From: Euryarchaeota archaeon UBA623
GTDB taxonomy: Archaea; Thermoplasmatota; Poseidoniia; Poseidoniales; Thalassarchaeaceae
Reading direction: 5' to 3'
DNA length: 6,568 bases
NCBI GenBank assembly: GCA_002505325.1
Contig: DAUV01000090.1
Span: 14,526-21,093 of the forward strand
Shown here: positions 1 to 6,568 of the stretch, in pieces
Layout: every line of letters begins with the position of its first letter
How positions within the stretch are numbered: the stretch's first letter is position 1
Notes under the pieces: generated by a model
Databases searched by the model: none
What the model saw: only the letters and a program-made list of their open reading frames with translations
Told to the model about the DNA's origin: nothing
Made by a program: the position numbers and the translations under genes

Positions 1-1058
1 ACGTCTTGATATACAACAAGAGGCACAAGGAAAAACCATGCCACAAGTGAGCCTAGATTGACAAGGAGTGCTACTCTGAACTTCATGAACCACCCTATAG
101 CGAGTAAAGTGGGACTCAACTCCACGCCTAGGAATGTGTATGAAAATATGTTACCAGACTCGTAAGGAGTGATTCCGCTGAAAGGAGCATGTCCATCAAC
201 GAGTTTGCTAGGCTGATGCAACCATCTCTCAGTGTAAATAGATGCTAAACCCCAATCCTCTCCCGAGAAGGTCATGGCAATCCAATCTGCTATACTTCCA
301 GGTATGCCAGCGATTTTTCTGCTCCAAACCAACGGATAGTCAATTAAGAACATGAATCCCATTGTGAGAACCGTCCATAGGCCAACGGTTTTCAGCGAAT
401 CTCGAGCTGCGTCAGCAGCTCCGGTATTGACGTCAGCTGCGATATCTAACATCTTCAGGGTGGCTTCAAACCCCGGCATAGGCAATGGGTCTTCGACCAA
501 CCATACGCGTCTGAAGATGATGAAATACATCACACCGAGGAAACCGGCAAACATAGATGCGATAATCCCTATGAAAGCCAGTTGGAAAGTATCGACAGAA
601 GATATTAGATGGCCATCTCCGACGATATAGTCGTCTGAATATGCGAGTAAGAATATTGCAGGGAAAGTGAAGATGAATCCCGTAGAAGCATGGGTGGCAC
701 CAGTAGTGGCACTGGTCGCGATGTTGACTTCTGAGGGAGACCATTTGAGGGCCATCCCCAACAGGTAAGCTACGTACCAAGCAGCTGAGACAGCAAGGCC
801 AATCTTGAGTCCAATGTAAGCGGTAACTCCACTGAAGATAGCACCAATGAATATGCCAATCAGAATTTTCCTAGTATCCCAGTGGCTAATCTCAAACGAA
901 TCCTGTAGGTTCTTCTCCTCTAGATACTGTTCGAGGACACCTGTGTTGAGATTGTTGTACATATCTTCGTCGAGCCACGTTAGTGTGCCTTTCTCGATCG
1001 ACTCGAGACCAGAGGGTGTGGCCGGTTGCCTGTAAGCAGAACGTTGGACCTTGGACAT
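1..1058 (-). CDS. OPT-family (oligopeptide/metal-chelate) transporter, N-terminal 352 residues, cut by window edge
   Basis: This is the N-terminal part of a polytopic inner-membrane transporter of the OPT superfamily, whose members carry oligopeptides or metal chelates. The substrate here cannot be told. The frame is open for 352 codons from the ATG at 1058 and leaves the window without a stop; full OPT proteins are usually about 600-700 residues. About 62 cytosolic-looking residues come first. Membrane segments follow at roughly 64-83, 86-104, 126-141, 159-183, 226-244 and 311-350. Family-like stretches are YIGLKIGLAVSAAW (81-94), EVNIATSATTGA then GFIFTFPAIFLL (110-138), a cytosolic LVEDPLPMPGFEAT loop (187-200), and GVELSPTLLAIGWFMKFRVA (311-330), which matches the conserved 'sP..lG.G...' OPT segment. 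The start at 1058 is preferred over an in-frame ATG at 1073 because an AGGAG site sits 6 nt upstream, inside the longer version. The gene lies 82 nt downstream of aIF5A. Family assignment is from memory of the motifs, without alignment. Confidence 0.85.
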   Translation of the reverse strand, partial: MSKVQRSAYRQPATPSGLESIEKGTLTWLDEDMYNNLNTGVLEQYLEEKNLQDSFEISHWDTRKILIGIFIGAIFSGVTAYIGLKIGLAVSAAWYVAYLLGMALKWSPSEVNIATSATTGATHASTGFIFTFPAIFLLAYSDDYIVGDGHLISSVDTFQLAFIGIIASMFAGFLGVMYFIIFRRVWLVEDPLPMPGFEATLKMLDIAADVNTGAADAARDSLKTVGLWTVLTMGFMFLIDYPLVWSRKIAGIPGSIADWIAMTFSGEDWGLASIYTERWLHQPSKLVDGHAPFSGITPYESGNIFSYTFLGVELSPTLLAIGWFMKFRVALLVNLGSLVAWFFLVPLVVYQD

Positions 1059-1064
1059 GCTACG

Positions 1065-1069
1065 CTCCT
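1065..1069 (-). promoter_or_regulatory. Shine-Dalgarno site of the OPT transporter gene
   Basis: The minus strand reads AGGAG here, followed by 6 nt and then the ATG at 1058. It decides between two in-frame ATGs: the one at 1073 would place this motif inside the coding sequence and has no comparable site upstream. Confidence 0.6.
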
Positions 1070-1089
1070 GCATAGGGGTCGCAGTTAGT

Positions 1090-1100
1090 CGCTTATACTT
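1090..1100 (-). promoter_or_regulatory. Candidate archaeal TATA box for the OPT transporter gene
   Basis: The minus strand reads GGAGAAGTATAAGC across this point, which resembles a purine-rich BRE followed by a TATA element. Its centre is about 37 nt from the ATG at 1058. Archaeal transcription usually starts about 25 nt downstream of TATA, giving a leader of roughly 10-12 nt that would just include the AGGAG site. This suggests the transporter has its own promoter rather than depending on aIF5A read-through. It rests on sequence pattern and spacing only. Confidence 0.4.
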
Positions 1101-1108
1101 CTCCGCCT

Positions 1109-1118
1109 ACTCTAGAGT
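1109..1118. other. 10-bp perfect palindrome in the aIF5A-OPT gap
   Basis: ACTCTAGAGT reads identically on both strands and lies just upstream of the candidate TATA box of the transporter gene. The place would suit an operator, but a 10-bp palindrome can arise by chance and no second copy was seen in the window. Confidence 0.2.
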
Positions 1119-1140
1119 CGGATAGGCAGATAATAGGGCA

Positions 1141-1527
1141 TCAGTGGTCGCGCGTAATCCTGAACCGGCCCATGGCTTCCATCCACTGGATTTCACCGCC
1201 TGGCTCAAGGTTGAATTCTGTGGTCTCAGGAAGTATCAGAGATTCGTATGTCTTGTTGTCCATAGCATGTACCTCGGAGCCTTGGATGTGTGTGATGATG
1301 GCCGAACCTTTCTCAATAACTGGAACATGGATAGAATCAGTAACAGTACCGACATGGCTTTTCTTCTGCCCTGTGAAGATGTCTTCAAGCTCAAGCCGGG
1401 CCTTGGCTGAGCCGTGCTTACCTGGCTTTGATTTGGACATGCTGAGGATCTTGTAGGCACTTTCTTCGAGCGCTACGTAGCGACCCACCTTCAACGTTCG
1501 AATCTCCACTCTGTTCGTTCCTGGCAT
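1141..1527 (-). CDS. eif5a: Translation initiation factor 5A (aIF5A), hypusine-containing
   Basis: This is a complete archaeal homologue of eIF5A, the cytosolic factor that binds the ribosome and relieves stalled peptide-bond formation, for example at polyproline. The product is 128 residues, near the usual archaeal length of about 130. The N-terminal SH3-like domain carries the hypusination loop SKSKPGKHGSAKAR (31-44). Lys37, between PG and HG, is the residue expected to be converted to deoxyhypusine/hypusine by deoxyhypusine synthase, which is not in this window. Conserved surroundings include the ALEESAYKIL strand before the loop and LELEDIFTGQKK (45-56) after it. The C-terminal half is the OB-fold domain. 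I chose the ATG at 1527 over the in-frame ATG at 1566 because MPGTNRVEIRTLKVG begins where the family begins and a GAGGG site lies 7 nt upstream. The extra 13 residues look unrelated. The stop is TGA. Identification is firm; the tie to its neighbours is positional only. Confidence 0.97.
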   Translation of the reverse strand: MPGTNRVEIRTLKVGRYVALEESAYKILSMSKSKPGKHGSAKARLELEDIFTGQKKSHVGTVTDSIHVPVIEKGSAIITHIQGSEVHAMDNKTYESLILPETTEFNLEPGGEIQWMEAMGRFRITRDH

Positions 1528-1534
1528 GCTAACG

Positions 1535-1539
1535 CCCTC
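1535..1539 (-). promoter_or_regulatory. Shine-Dalgarno site of aIF5A
   Basis: The minus strand reads GAGGG followed by 7 nt and the ATG at 1527. It would fall inside the coding sequence if the upstream ATG at 1566 were used, so it supports the shorter 128-residue product. Confidence 0.55.
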
Positions 1540-1554
1540 AGGTCTCTTGCACCG

Positions 1555-1564
1555 CCTTATCAGC
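1555..1564 (-). promoter_or_regulatory. Weak TATA-like element upstream of aIF5A
   Basis: The minus strand reads GCTGATAAGG, centred about 33 nt from the ATG at 1527. That is close to the spacing seen for the clearer TATA element of the next gene. The match to an archaeal TATA box is poor and there is no obvious BRE. It is the best candidate in an otherwise GC-rich gap. Confidence 0.2.
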
Positions 1565-1599
1565 ATTCCCCGAACAAGGCCTAGCCTAACTGACTGGGG

Positions 1600-1631
1600 C
1601 CGGGGTCGAGGGCCGTAGCCCCCGACTCCGG
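1600..1631 (-). terminator. GC-rich hairpin after the giant surface-protein gene (possible 3'-end structure)
   Basis: Arms at 1600-1612 and 1619-1631 can form a 13-position stem around a 6-nt loop. In minus-strand RNA this gives eleven Watson-Crick pairs, one G-U wobble and one A-C mismatch. It starts about 20 nt past the stop codon at 1652. No run of U follows it, and archaeal termination relies mainly on U tracts. It may therefore stabilise the mRNA 3' end rather than terminate transcription. The same inverted repeat is also stable on the plus strand. Confidence 0.4.
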
Positions 1632-1651
1632 GTTATGTCAACTGAGTTTGC

Positions 1652-4600
1652 TCAGTCGTCCTTGCGGCGGCCCAAGAGGGCAGCGCCAAGCAGCGAGATT
1701 GCAGCGAACAATGATGGGAAGCCTGGTACGGCATTCGTCCATCCAAGGTCGGTTTCCTCCGCAGGCACGTAAGCAGGACCATCGGTATTGTCAGCGTCCA
1801 TAGCATCGCAGAGTAGATCGCCGTCGTAGTCAGATGGTGTGGAGGTAGCTTCGAGGCTGTCGGAGCCGCACTCGTCCTCATTCGCATCAGAGAAGCCATC
1901 GTCGTCATCGTCCGTATCTTCGTTGTCTCCAATACCGTCACCGTCAGTGTCATCCCACTCGGCTGCGTTAGTTGGGAAGGCGTCGTCTACATCGGCATCG
2001 CCGTCGTTATCGTCGTCGCCATCAGCGTTGTCACCTAGTCCGTCGCCGTCGAGATCACTGTCCTCAGCCGCATTGAGCGGGAAGGCGTCGTCTACGTCTG
2101 CAGTGCCATCGCCGTCATCGTCGGTGTCGCTGTTGTCGCCAATTCCGTCACCATCACTGTCGACCCACTCAGAGGAATCATCGGGGAAGACATCGATACC
2201 ATCGTTGACGCCGTCACCGTCGTCATCCGCATCAGAGTTGTCGCCCTGACCGTCGCCGTCCATGTCGGCCCACTCACTGGAATCCTCAGGGAAGGCATCG
2301 TCTACATCGTCGTAGCCGTCGTTGTCGTCGTCATCGTCAGCATTGTTGCCAATGCCATCGTTGTCGTCGTCAGACCACTCCGAGGAGTCAAGTGGGAACG
2401 GATCAGCCACGTCAGCGACTCCGTCGCCATCGTCATCTGGATCCACGTTGTTACCAAGGCCATCGGCATCGGTATCGTCCCATTCACCTGCGTTGTAAGG
2501 GAATGCGTCGTCCACATCGTCCACTCCGTCAGCGTCGTCATCGGTGTCAGCATTGTCGCCAATTCCGTCTCCGTCGAAGTCTTCGGTCTCTGTGGCGTCG
2601 TTCGGGAACTCGTCCTGACCGTCATTCACTCCGTCGTTGTCATCGTCGCTGTCTTCGTTGTCACCAGTACCATCGCCGTCGTTGTCATTAACTTCGCTTG
2701 GGTCCTGTGGGAACGCGTCGACATCGTCGTCGTATCCGTCGTTGTCGTCGTCAGTATCCATGATGTCACAGATATGGTCTCCTTCGAAGTCAGCAGGCAC
2801 AGAGTTGGCGTCTAGAGCGTCGGTTCCACAAGCTGCCTCGTCAGAGTCAGACCATGTGTCAGCGTCGTCATCGTCATCGATTGTGTAGGCCGATGGGTCG
2901 CAGGCAGAGCCGTTGAGCATCGTCGTGCCAAGGTTATCGGAGAGTCCGTCACCGTCGGTGTCTAGACCAACGCATGGGTCAAGTGGATCCAAGTCATCAC
3001 CATCTAGAGTACCGTCGTTATCGTCGTCGGGATCGAGGTTGGTGATACCAGTTGGCACTGGGATATCGACGTCGTCAATCCATGCAGTATTCTGGTTGGC
3101 GTCCACAGAGCTGTCCTTCCAGTAAACCCACGTGTAGGTGTGATAGCCAGCAACCACAGGGAACGTGTACGTACCAGTGACGAGGCCAGACCAGCGCATG
3201 GTGTATCCAGAGGTCCTCAGGCATCCTGCAGAGTTGTCGATACAGAACACAAGGTAGTCCCAGTTGGCCTCAGACGAAACGTCGTAGTCGAACTGGCCTG
3301 TACCATTGACTGCGTTGACAATGATCTCAATCTTGGACTGCTGGTTGTGCGTAATCGGACCAGCCTGAGCGGAGTAAGCTCCACCGAGGTTAGCCGTAGA
3401 CGCGCCGACAGACCACATCTGGTCGCCGCTAGTAGTCCATCCGCCGCCTAGCGAACCAGACTCGAAGTCACCGCTGAATGGAGGCGGTCCGGTGTAGTCA
3501 GCAATTCCGTCGCCGTCAGTGTCAATCCAAGCGCTGCCGTCCAATGGGAACGGATCGACATCGTCGTTGACGTTGTCGCCGTCGTCATCAAGGTCGGCGT
3601 TGTCGCCGGTTCCGTCACCGTCGAAGTCAGACCACTCGGTCGGGTCGGTTGGGAATGCGTCGTTGGCGTCGAGGACTCCGTCGTTGTCATCGTCGTCGTC
3701 GGCGTTGTCACCGATTCCGTCCTGGTCGCTGTCAGACTGCTCGTTCGGGTCCAGTGGGAACTCGTCGTTCAGGTCGTACGTGCCGTCGTTATCGTCGTCG
3801 GTGTCTTGTACGTCGCAGAAGCCGTCGCCATCAGAGTCAGTGTTCTCATTGGCATCGTATGGACAATCGTCGACTAGGTCGTCGTAACCGTCATTGTCGT
3901 CGTCCATGTCCTCGTCAACGCCATCGGATGTCACGACCACGTTGTCGATGTAGATCGCCTCAGAACCAGAGTTTGAAGCAAACTGCACGGCAATGCTGCC
4001 TGCACCAGAGACGTCGGCTGAGATGGTCGTCCACACGCCCTCCATTGCGGAGAAGTCAAGATCGATATCGTAGCCGTTGGTGTCTAGCAGGTATGTACTG
4101 CCCGTTGCGGTTTCATAACTCACGGTGATGTAGTCGGTTGTCTCCCATCCAGTGCTCTGGACGAAGATATCCATTGAAACACTGTCTGCGTCGGAAACGA
4201 CATCGAAGACCAGTTGCGCGATACCATCGGTGTCAGACATCTGGTAGCCCTGCGTGCCGTCGGTGAAGGCACCAACAGTGCTGGCGTAGTCAGTGACTCC
4301 GAAGTAGTCGCCATCTGTCAGGCCGACTCCGCCGGTGCTGATGTACGATGCGCTGTATCCGAGGTCAGACCCAGTCACGTAAGCTGTGAAGCCCATCATG
4401 TTCAGTCCATACGGACTCGCGTCCTGTGACCATGTGTAGGTACCAGAATCTGTCCAATCTGACCATCCAGTGTAACCGCCATTGGCAGCCCAATCGGTGT
4501 AGTAGTCACCGTTTGCGATAGAAATCAGTAGGTGTCCGGATGGTCCTGTCAGTGTGGCGTCATGGTATGCGTACGTGTACCCAGTAATCACCGATGGACT

Positions 4601-6568
4601 CAGAGTCTCACCCTCGTTGAGGGTGAAGCTGCAAGTGAATGCAGACATGATGGTACCACCAGTTGTGCAAGGCGTCGAGGACGAGTCGTAGTTGACATCG
4701 GACTCTCCAGCGTTGTTAGCCAACGTGTGGTTGAGAGACTCGTTGCCGGTGTCGGTGTAGTACCCGCTCTCAGCGTATGCCGCCTCAAACGAGGCAGAAG
4801 CCACTGTGGAACCACAGCCAACCGATAGCAAGGTATCGGGCATTCCGTCGCCGTCGAAGTCAGCGTTCGCGCAGTTGTTCAGCGGGAACGGATCGCTTGC
4901 ATCAGGTGTGCCGTCGCCGTCATCATCGTCGTCGGCGTTGTTTCCAATACCATCGCTGTCGGTGTCATCCCACTCAGTAGCGTCGAGTGAGAAGGCGTCG
5001 ACTATGTCGTAGTACCCGTCGTCGTCGTCGTCGCTGTCCAGAACCAGAGTGCTCGAGCAACTGGCCGTCATGGAGTCAGGCTTGCCGTCACCATCAGTAT
5101 CGGTGTCCGCGCAGCTGTCCAGCGAGAACGCATCATCCACGTCCAGCGTACCGTCGCCGTCGTCGTCGGTATCACCGTTGTCGCCGATACCGTCAGCATC
5201 AGTGTCGATGAATTCGTTGACGTCATCAGGGAAGGCATCGGCAGCGTTGGCATATCCGTCACCGTCGCGGTCTGTGTCCAGAGCGTCGCAGGTCAAATCA
5301 CCGTCCATGTCGGCAGGCGTGCTCGATGCGTCCAACGAATCGCTGGAGGAGGCGTATGCGCTGCCATCGTCGCAGAGAGCGGCTGTCGCGGTGTCGTATG
5401 CGTCGCCCTCATCCAAGTCGGAGTAGCCGTCGCCGTCGTCATCCGAGTCGACCGAGGTGCCGTAGGTGGTGATCGAAGGCACGGTCGTGCCCGAGATGTA
5501 GGTGTATGATGCGGTTGCCCAACCGCCTCCGTCACTGTACGAGTCGAACAACTGGATGGTGTAGTCACCAGCAGTTGTGTATGTCAGCGGACCATCGTTG
5601 TAGTCGTAGGTAGTGGTTGTTCCGGCTGGTGTCAGAACCGTCAACGAGAACTCGCTAGTCCATGAGGTCGAATCGCCGAATGCAAGATCCAGTGTCTCTC
5701 CTGCTGGTAGGGTCACCGTGCAGGACGGATCGGTTGCGGATCCGTAGCTGTAGCCGTTACCGTTCACCATGTCGCACAGTGTAACGGTCGTGTACGCGAC
5801 AACAGTCGAGTTCGGGTCGATAAAGTCAGCCAGGCCGTCGTCATCGGTGTCGAGCCAGACCTCGTAGTCGAACTGGAACTTGTCGCTGCCAGTAGACAGT
5901 GTGTAGCTCACCTGAACCCAGCAGGAAGTTCCTGACCAGGAACTTGGGTTGCAACCGTCGCCATAGGAGTCCTCGTAATACAGAGTGTACGTTCCTGCGG
6001 AGAGTGTCGTCACCACGTTGTTGGAGTTCGTGGCGTACCCGGAGTACGTCGTTCCGTCGACTGTGACTCGGGCCTCGCTACCGTAGCTCGCTGTGTCGAG
6101 AACGACTGTTGCGGTCTCGCCTGCGGGTACAGTGAATGTGCACTCAGTGTCATCCCAGCCGTTGCCGTTGGAGTCGCCGTCGCTTGAAGACACCGCTAGG
6201 AAGTCTCCCGTGGGTGCGTCAGCGTTACCTGATGGGTCGTACCACTCGGTTCCGCCCTCGGGACCACATAGCTGGATTACGGTCGTGATTATGTCCAGAT
6301 AACCGTCGTTGTCGTCATCATCATCGAGGGCGTCGCACAGGTTCACACCGTTAGGTGCGCCTGAGGAGTCCACACTCGCCGTTGTTCCGACCGTGTCTGC
6401 GTCGTTGTCAGCAGGGAAGTCGGTGGCTGAGGACGCGCTGGTTCCGCACTGTGCCTCGAAGGCGTCACCCCATCCGTCGTTGTCGAAGTCGTATGGGTAT
6501 GTGTCGGAGCCGTCTGGCGTACCGTCGTTGTCGTCATCCGCGTCAGCGTTGTTGCCGATGCCGTCACC
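1652..6568 (-). CDS. Giant modular acidic surface protein with thrombospondin-type-3-like repeats and PGF-CTERM-like tail; N-terminus outside window
   Basis: One frame stays open from the window edge to the TGA at 1652-1654: 1638 residues, numbered here from the edge. No start or signal peptide is present. The sequence enters inside a repeat, and the GTG at 6373 is only an internal valine. Order: acidic repeats 1-94; beta module A 95-239; short repeat 240-253; beta module B 254-371; repeats 372-591; beta module C 592-883; repeats 884-1030; beta module D 1031-1176; repeats 1177-1597; linker; PGF tail 1615-1638. Repeats follow DxDxDGxxD patterns typical of thrombospondin type 3 Ca2+ loops, so calcium binding is likely. 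Modules C and D resemble lectin/MAM-type jelly rolls, suggesting glycan or surface binding. No catalytic motif was seen. The protein is probably exported, calcium-stiffened and anchored at its C-terminus. Function (adhesin, particle attachment, cell-wall component) is inference. Confidence 0.93.
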   Translation of the reverse strand, partial: GDGIGNNADADDDNDGTPDGSDTYPYDFDNDGWGDAFEAQCGTSASSATDFPADNDADTVGTTASVDSSGAPNGVNLCDALDDDDDNDGYLDIITTVIQLCGPEGGTEWYDPSGNADAPTGDFLAVSSSDGDSNGNGWDDTECTFTVPAGETATVVLDTASYGSEARVTVDGTTYSGYATNSNNVVTTLSAGTYTLYYEDSYGDGCNPSSWSGTSCWVQVSYTLSTGSDKFQFDYEVWLDTDDDGLADFIDPNSTVVAYTTVTLCDMVNGNGYSYGSATDPSCTVTLPAGETLDLAFGDSTSWTSEFSLTVLTPAGTTTTYDYNDGPLTYTTAGDYTIQLFDSYSDGGGWATASYTYISGTTVPSITTYGTSVDSDDDGDGYSDLDEGDAYDTATAALCDDGSAYASSSDSLDASSTPADMDGDLTCDALDTDRDGDGYANAADAFPDDVNEFIDTDADGIGDNGDTDDDGDGTLDVDDAFSLDSCADTDTDGDGKPDSMTASCSSTLVLDSDDDDDGYYDIVDAFSLDATEWDDTDSDGIGNNADDDDDGDGTPDASDPFPLNNCANADFDGDGMPDTLLSVGCGSTVASASFEAAYAESGYYTDTGNESLNHTLANNAGESDVNYDSSSTPCTTGGTIMSAFTCSFTLNEGETLSPSVITGYTYAYHDATLTGPSGHLLISIANGDYYTDWAANGGYTGWSDWTDSGTYTWSQDASPYGLNMMGFTAYVTGSDLGYSASYISTGGVGLTDGDYFGVTDYASTVGAFTDGTQGYQMSDTDGIAQLVFDVVSDADSVSMDIFVQSTGWETTDYITVSYETATGSTYLLDTNGYDIDLDFSAMEGVWTTISADVSGAGSIAVQFASNSGSEAIYIDNVVVTSDGVDEDMDDDNDGYDDLVDDCPYDANENTDSDGDGFCDVQDTDDDNDGTYDLNDEFPLDPNEQSDSDQDGIGDNADDDDDNDGVLDANDAFPTDPTEWSDFDGDGTGDNADLDDDGDNVNDDVDPFPLDGSAWIDTDGDGIADYTGPPPFSGDFESGSLGGGWTTSGDQMWSVGASTANLGGAYSAQAGPITHNQQSKIEIIVNAVNGTGQFDYDVSSEANWDYLVFCIDNSAGCLRTSGYTMRWSGLVTGTYTFPVVAGYHTYTWVYWKDSSVDANQNTAWIDDVDIPVPTGITNLDPDDDNDGTLDGDDLDPLDPCVGLDTDGDGLSDNLGTTMLNGSACDPSAYTIDDDDDADTWSDSDEAACGTDALDANSVPADFEGDHICDIMDTDDDNDGYDDDVDAFPQDPSEVNDNDGDGTGDNEDSDDDNDGVNDGQDEFPNDATETEDFDGDGIGDNADTDDDADGVDDVDDAFPYNAGEWDDTDADGLGNNVDPDDDGDGVADVADPFPLDSSEWSDDDNDGIGNNADDDDDNDGYDDVDDAFPEDSSEWADMDGDGQGDNSDADDDGDGVNDGIDVFPDDSSEWVDSDGDGIGDNSDTDDDGDGTADVDDAFPLNAAEDSDLDGDGLGDNADGDDDNDGDADVDDAFPTNAAEWDDTDGDGIGDNEDTDDDDDGFSDANEDECGSDSLEATSTPSDYDGDLLCDAMDADNTDGPAYVPAEETDLGWTNAVPGFPSLFAAISLLGAALLGRRKDD
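1655..1726 (-). other. PGF-CTERM-like sorting and anchoring tail
   Basis: The last 24 residues (1615-1638 of the visible protein) begin PGF, continue as a hydrophobic stretch [17 protein letters not shown], and end RRKDD. This is the layout of the PGF-CTERM signal that archaeosortase A recognises in haloarchaea and related euryarchaea, where the tail is removed and replaced by a lipid anchor. The preceding linker ([13 protein letters not shown]) is short and proline-poor, unlike the long Thr/Pro-rich spacers common in haloarchaea. No archaeosortase gene is in the window. Confidence 0.75.
1778..3040 (-). repeat. C-terminal block of TSP3-like calcium-binding repeats
   Basis: Residues 1177-1597 are almost entirely DxDxDG-type loops. 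The block opens with irregular repeats, including a Cys-containing variant at 2756-2854. It continues with seven 35-residue units (1958-2692) and closes with a final half unit and another Cys-containing variant (1796-1894). In a typical unit (2273-2377 on the minus strand) about a third of residues are Asp. By analogy with thrombospondin it would wrap Ca2+ ions and form a stiff stalk holding the outer modules away from the membrane anchor. Confidence 0.85.
1958..2692 (-). repeat. Seven tandem 105-bp (35-residue) coding repeats
   Basis: Seven units in a row are exactly 35 residues with no insertion. Each has a DxDGDGxGDNxD loop, a DDDxDGxxD loop, then an acidic turn of the DAFPxDSSEW type ending the unit. 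Units begin V, T, W, W, W, W and D. DNA between units is diverged at third positions, but local identity remains: GGGAAGGCGTCGTCTAC (plus strand) recurs exactly at 1974 and 2079, one period apart. Conserved length with diverged codons suggests long-term selection on the protein, with perhaps occasional recent duplication or conversion. Confidence 0.88.
3041..3478 (-). other. Beta-rich module D, MAM/lectin-like jelly roll
   Basis: Residues 1031-1176 run from [14 protein letters not shown] to the end of a strand carrying [11 protein letters not shown]. They include [17 protein letters not shown], a DYLVFCIDN strand, and [11 protein letters not shown] before the WIDDV strand. This order (FESG, W, SAQAG, SSE, D-L-F-ID, HT-W-Y-KD, WIDDV) resembles the concanavalin-like/MAM jelly rolls found in many secreted bacterial proteins. 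Two cysteines (CIDNSAGC) could pair. A carbohydrate or protein ligand is likely by family, but none is identified. Confidence 0.6.
3479..3919 (-). repeat. Third block of TSP3-like repeats, including a Cys-containing canonical unit
   Basis: Residues 884-1030 between modules C and D. The first unit, [17 protein letters not shown] followed by FCD, is the closest in the window to the classical thrombospondin type 3 signature: CP, N, DxDxDG and a second Cys. The units after it replace CP with EFP, AFP or PFP. The block ends at TGPPP, a short proline hinge before module D. Confidence 0.8.
3920..4795 (-). other. Beta-rich module C, probably two adjacent jelly-roll domains
   Basis: Residues 592-883, about 292 residues without acidic repeats. 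The first half (roughly 592-740) has a [14 protein letters not shown] strand and [17 protein letters not shown]; the latter faintly recalls the strand-loop layout of proprotein-convertase P domains, but this is weak. The second half (roughly 745-883) has [42 protein letters not shown] and a final [10 protein letters not shown] strand, which looks like a LamG/galactose-binding-like jelly roll. Possible N-glycosylation sequons (NES, NHT) occur near its start. Confidence 0.5.
4796..5455 (-). repeat. Second block of TSP3-like repeats
   Basis: Residues 372-591 between modules B and C. Units are less regular than in the C-terminal array. Several carry Cys-containing inserts ([30 protein letters not shown]), and there is one long irregular unit at 5276-5422. 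The run at 5018-5032 is a perfect (GAC)5 on the coding strand giving five consecutive Asp. Confidence 0.8.
5456..5809 (-). other. Beta-sandwich module B
   Basis: Residues 254-371. Landmarks are [10 protein letters not shown], a second Cys in [18 protein letters not shown], and [17 protein letters not shown] near the end. It shares with module A a Cys-strand-PAGET segment and a GxYTxxxxDSYxDG segment in the same order, so the two are very likely tandem copies of one fold. The fold family was not identified. Confidence 0.6.
5852..6286 (-). other. Beta-sandwich module A
   Basis: Residues 95-239. It opens with [16 protein letters not shown], then [16 protein letters not shown], and later [20 protein letters not shown] with a [10 protein letters not shown] strand. 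It is longer than module B by an N-terminal insert. A single acidic repeat ([14 protein letters not shown], 5810-5851) separates it from module B. A DSYGDG turn of this kind is frequent in secreted beta-sandwich modules of marine microbes. Its ligand is unknown. Confidence 0.55.
6287..6568 (-). repeat. First visible block of TSP3-like repeats, cut by window edge
   Basis: Residues 1-94 start inside a [16 protein letters not shown] unit, so further repeats or other modules lie beyond the window. The block includes a Cys-containing unit ([19 protein letters not shown]) with an insert of about 15 residues of low complexity before [14 protein letters not shown] resumes the pattern. There is no stop codon and no signal-peptide-like segment here. 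Confidence 0.8.

Noticed and set aside
466..780. A 104-residue minus-strand frame within the transporter region
   Set aside because: It overlaps the OPT coding frame in another phase. The OPT frame has membrane helices and family motifs; this one has none.
1564..1566. Upstream ATG as the aIF5A start
   Set aside because: The 13 added residues are unlike the family, and the ribosome-binding site lies inside this extension, 7 nt before the ATG at 1527.
1590..1640. A tRNA or small structured RNA in the GC-rich gap
   Set aside because: The stem-loop is a single hairpin; no D-arm, T-arm or acceptor pairing could be built around it.
1958..2692. A CRISPR array or other non-coding satellite made of 105-bp repeats
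   Set aside because: Repeats are in frame, diverge at third codon positions and have no spacers; they are protein repeats.
1839..5426. Many plus-strand open frames rich in Ser/Pro or Arg (for example 1839-2249, 3519-3887, 3649-4128, 4806-5012, 5049-5426)
   Set aside because: They are antisense to the Asp-rich repeats: GAC/GAT codons read on the other strand as GTC/ATC, giving low-complexity Ser- or Arg-rich strings and few stops. None has family features, and the minus frame is continuous and structured.
6371..6373. GTG as the start of the giant protein
   Set aside because: The same frame continues upstream to the window edge with unmistakable DxDxDG repeats, so this is an internal valine.

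Overview
The window looks archaeal, most likely from a planktonic marine euryarchaeon of the Marine Group II / Poseidoniales type. Three things point there. There is an archaeal/eukaryotic-type initiation factor 5A with a hypusination loop. There is a very large, aspartate-rich thrombospondin-type-3-like surface protein ending in a PGF-CTERM-like tail (PGF, a hydrophobic segment, then RR). There is also a prokaryotic OPT-family transporter. The lineage is an inference from gene style, not from any marker-gene comparison.

All three genes lie on the minus strand, so the reading order runs from high to low coordinates. From 6568 down to 1652 is one uninterrupted reading frame of 1638 residues, whose N-terminus lies beyond the window. 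It alternates acidic Ca2+-binding-type repeat blocks (6287-6568, 4796-5455, 3479-3919, 1778-3040) with beta-rich modules (5852-6286, 5456-5809, 3920-4795, 3041-3478). It ends in a short linker and the PGF-type sorting/anchoring tail (1655-1726). The last repeat block contains seven consecutive units of exactly 35 residues (105 bp).

A 124-nt gap (1528-1651) follows. It holds a GC-rich hairpin about 20 nt past the stop codon, a weak TATA-like element and a Shine-Dalgarno site. The aIF5A gene (1141-1527) comes next. After an 82-nt gap (1059-1140), with a better TATA-like element and a Shine-Dalgarno site, the first 352 codons of an OPT-family transporter run off the low-coordinate edge (1-1058).

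The three genes have no obvious common pathway: cell-surface protein, translation factor, membrane transporter. The two gaps carry plausible separate promoters, so I read them as neighbours rather than a functional operon. I see no RNA genes, insertion sequences, CRISPR arrays, phage genes or defence genes. I found no clear evidence of a new multi-gene system. The most unusual object is the modular giant surface protein.
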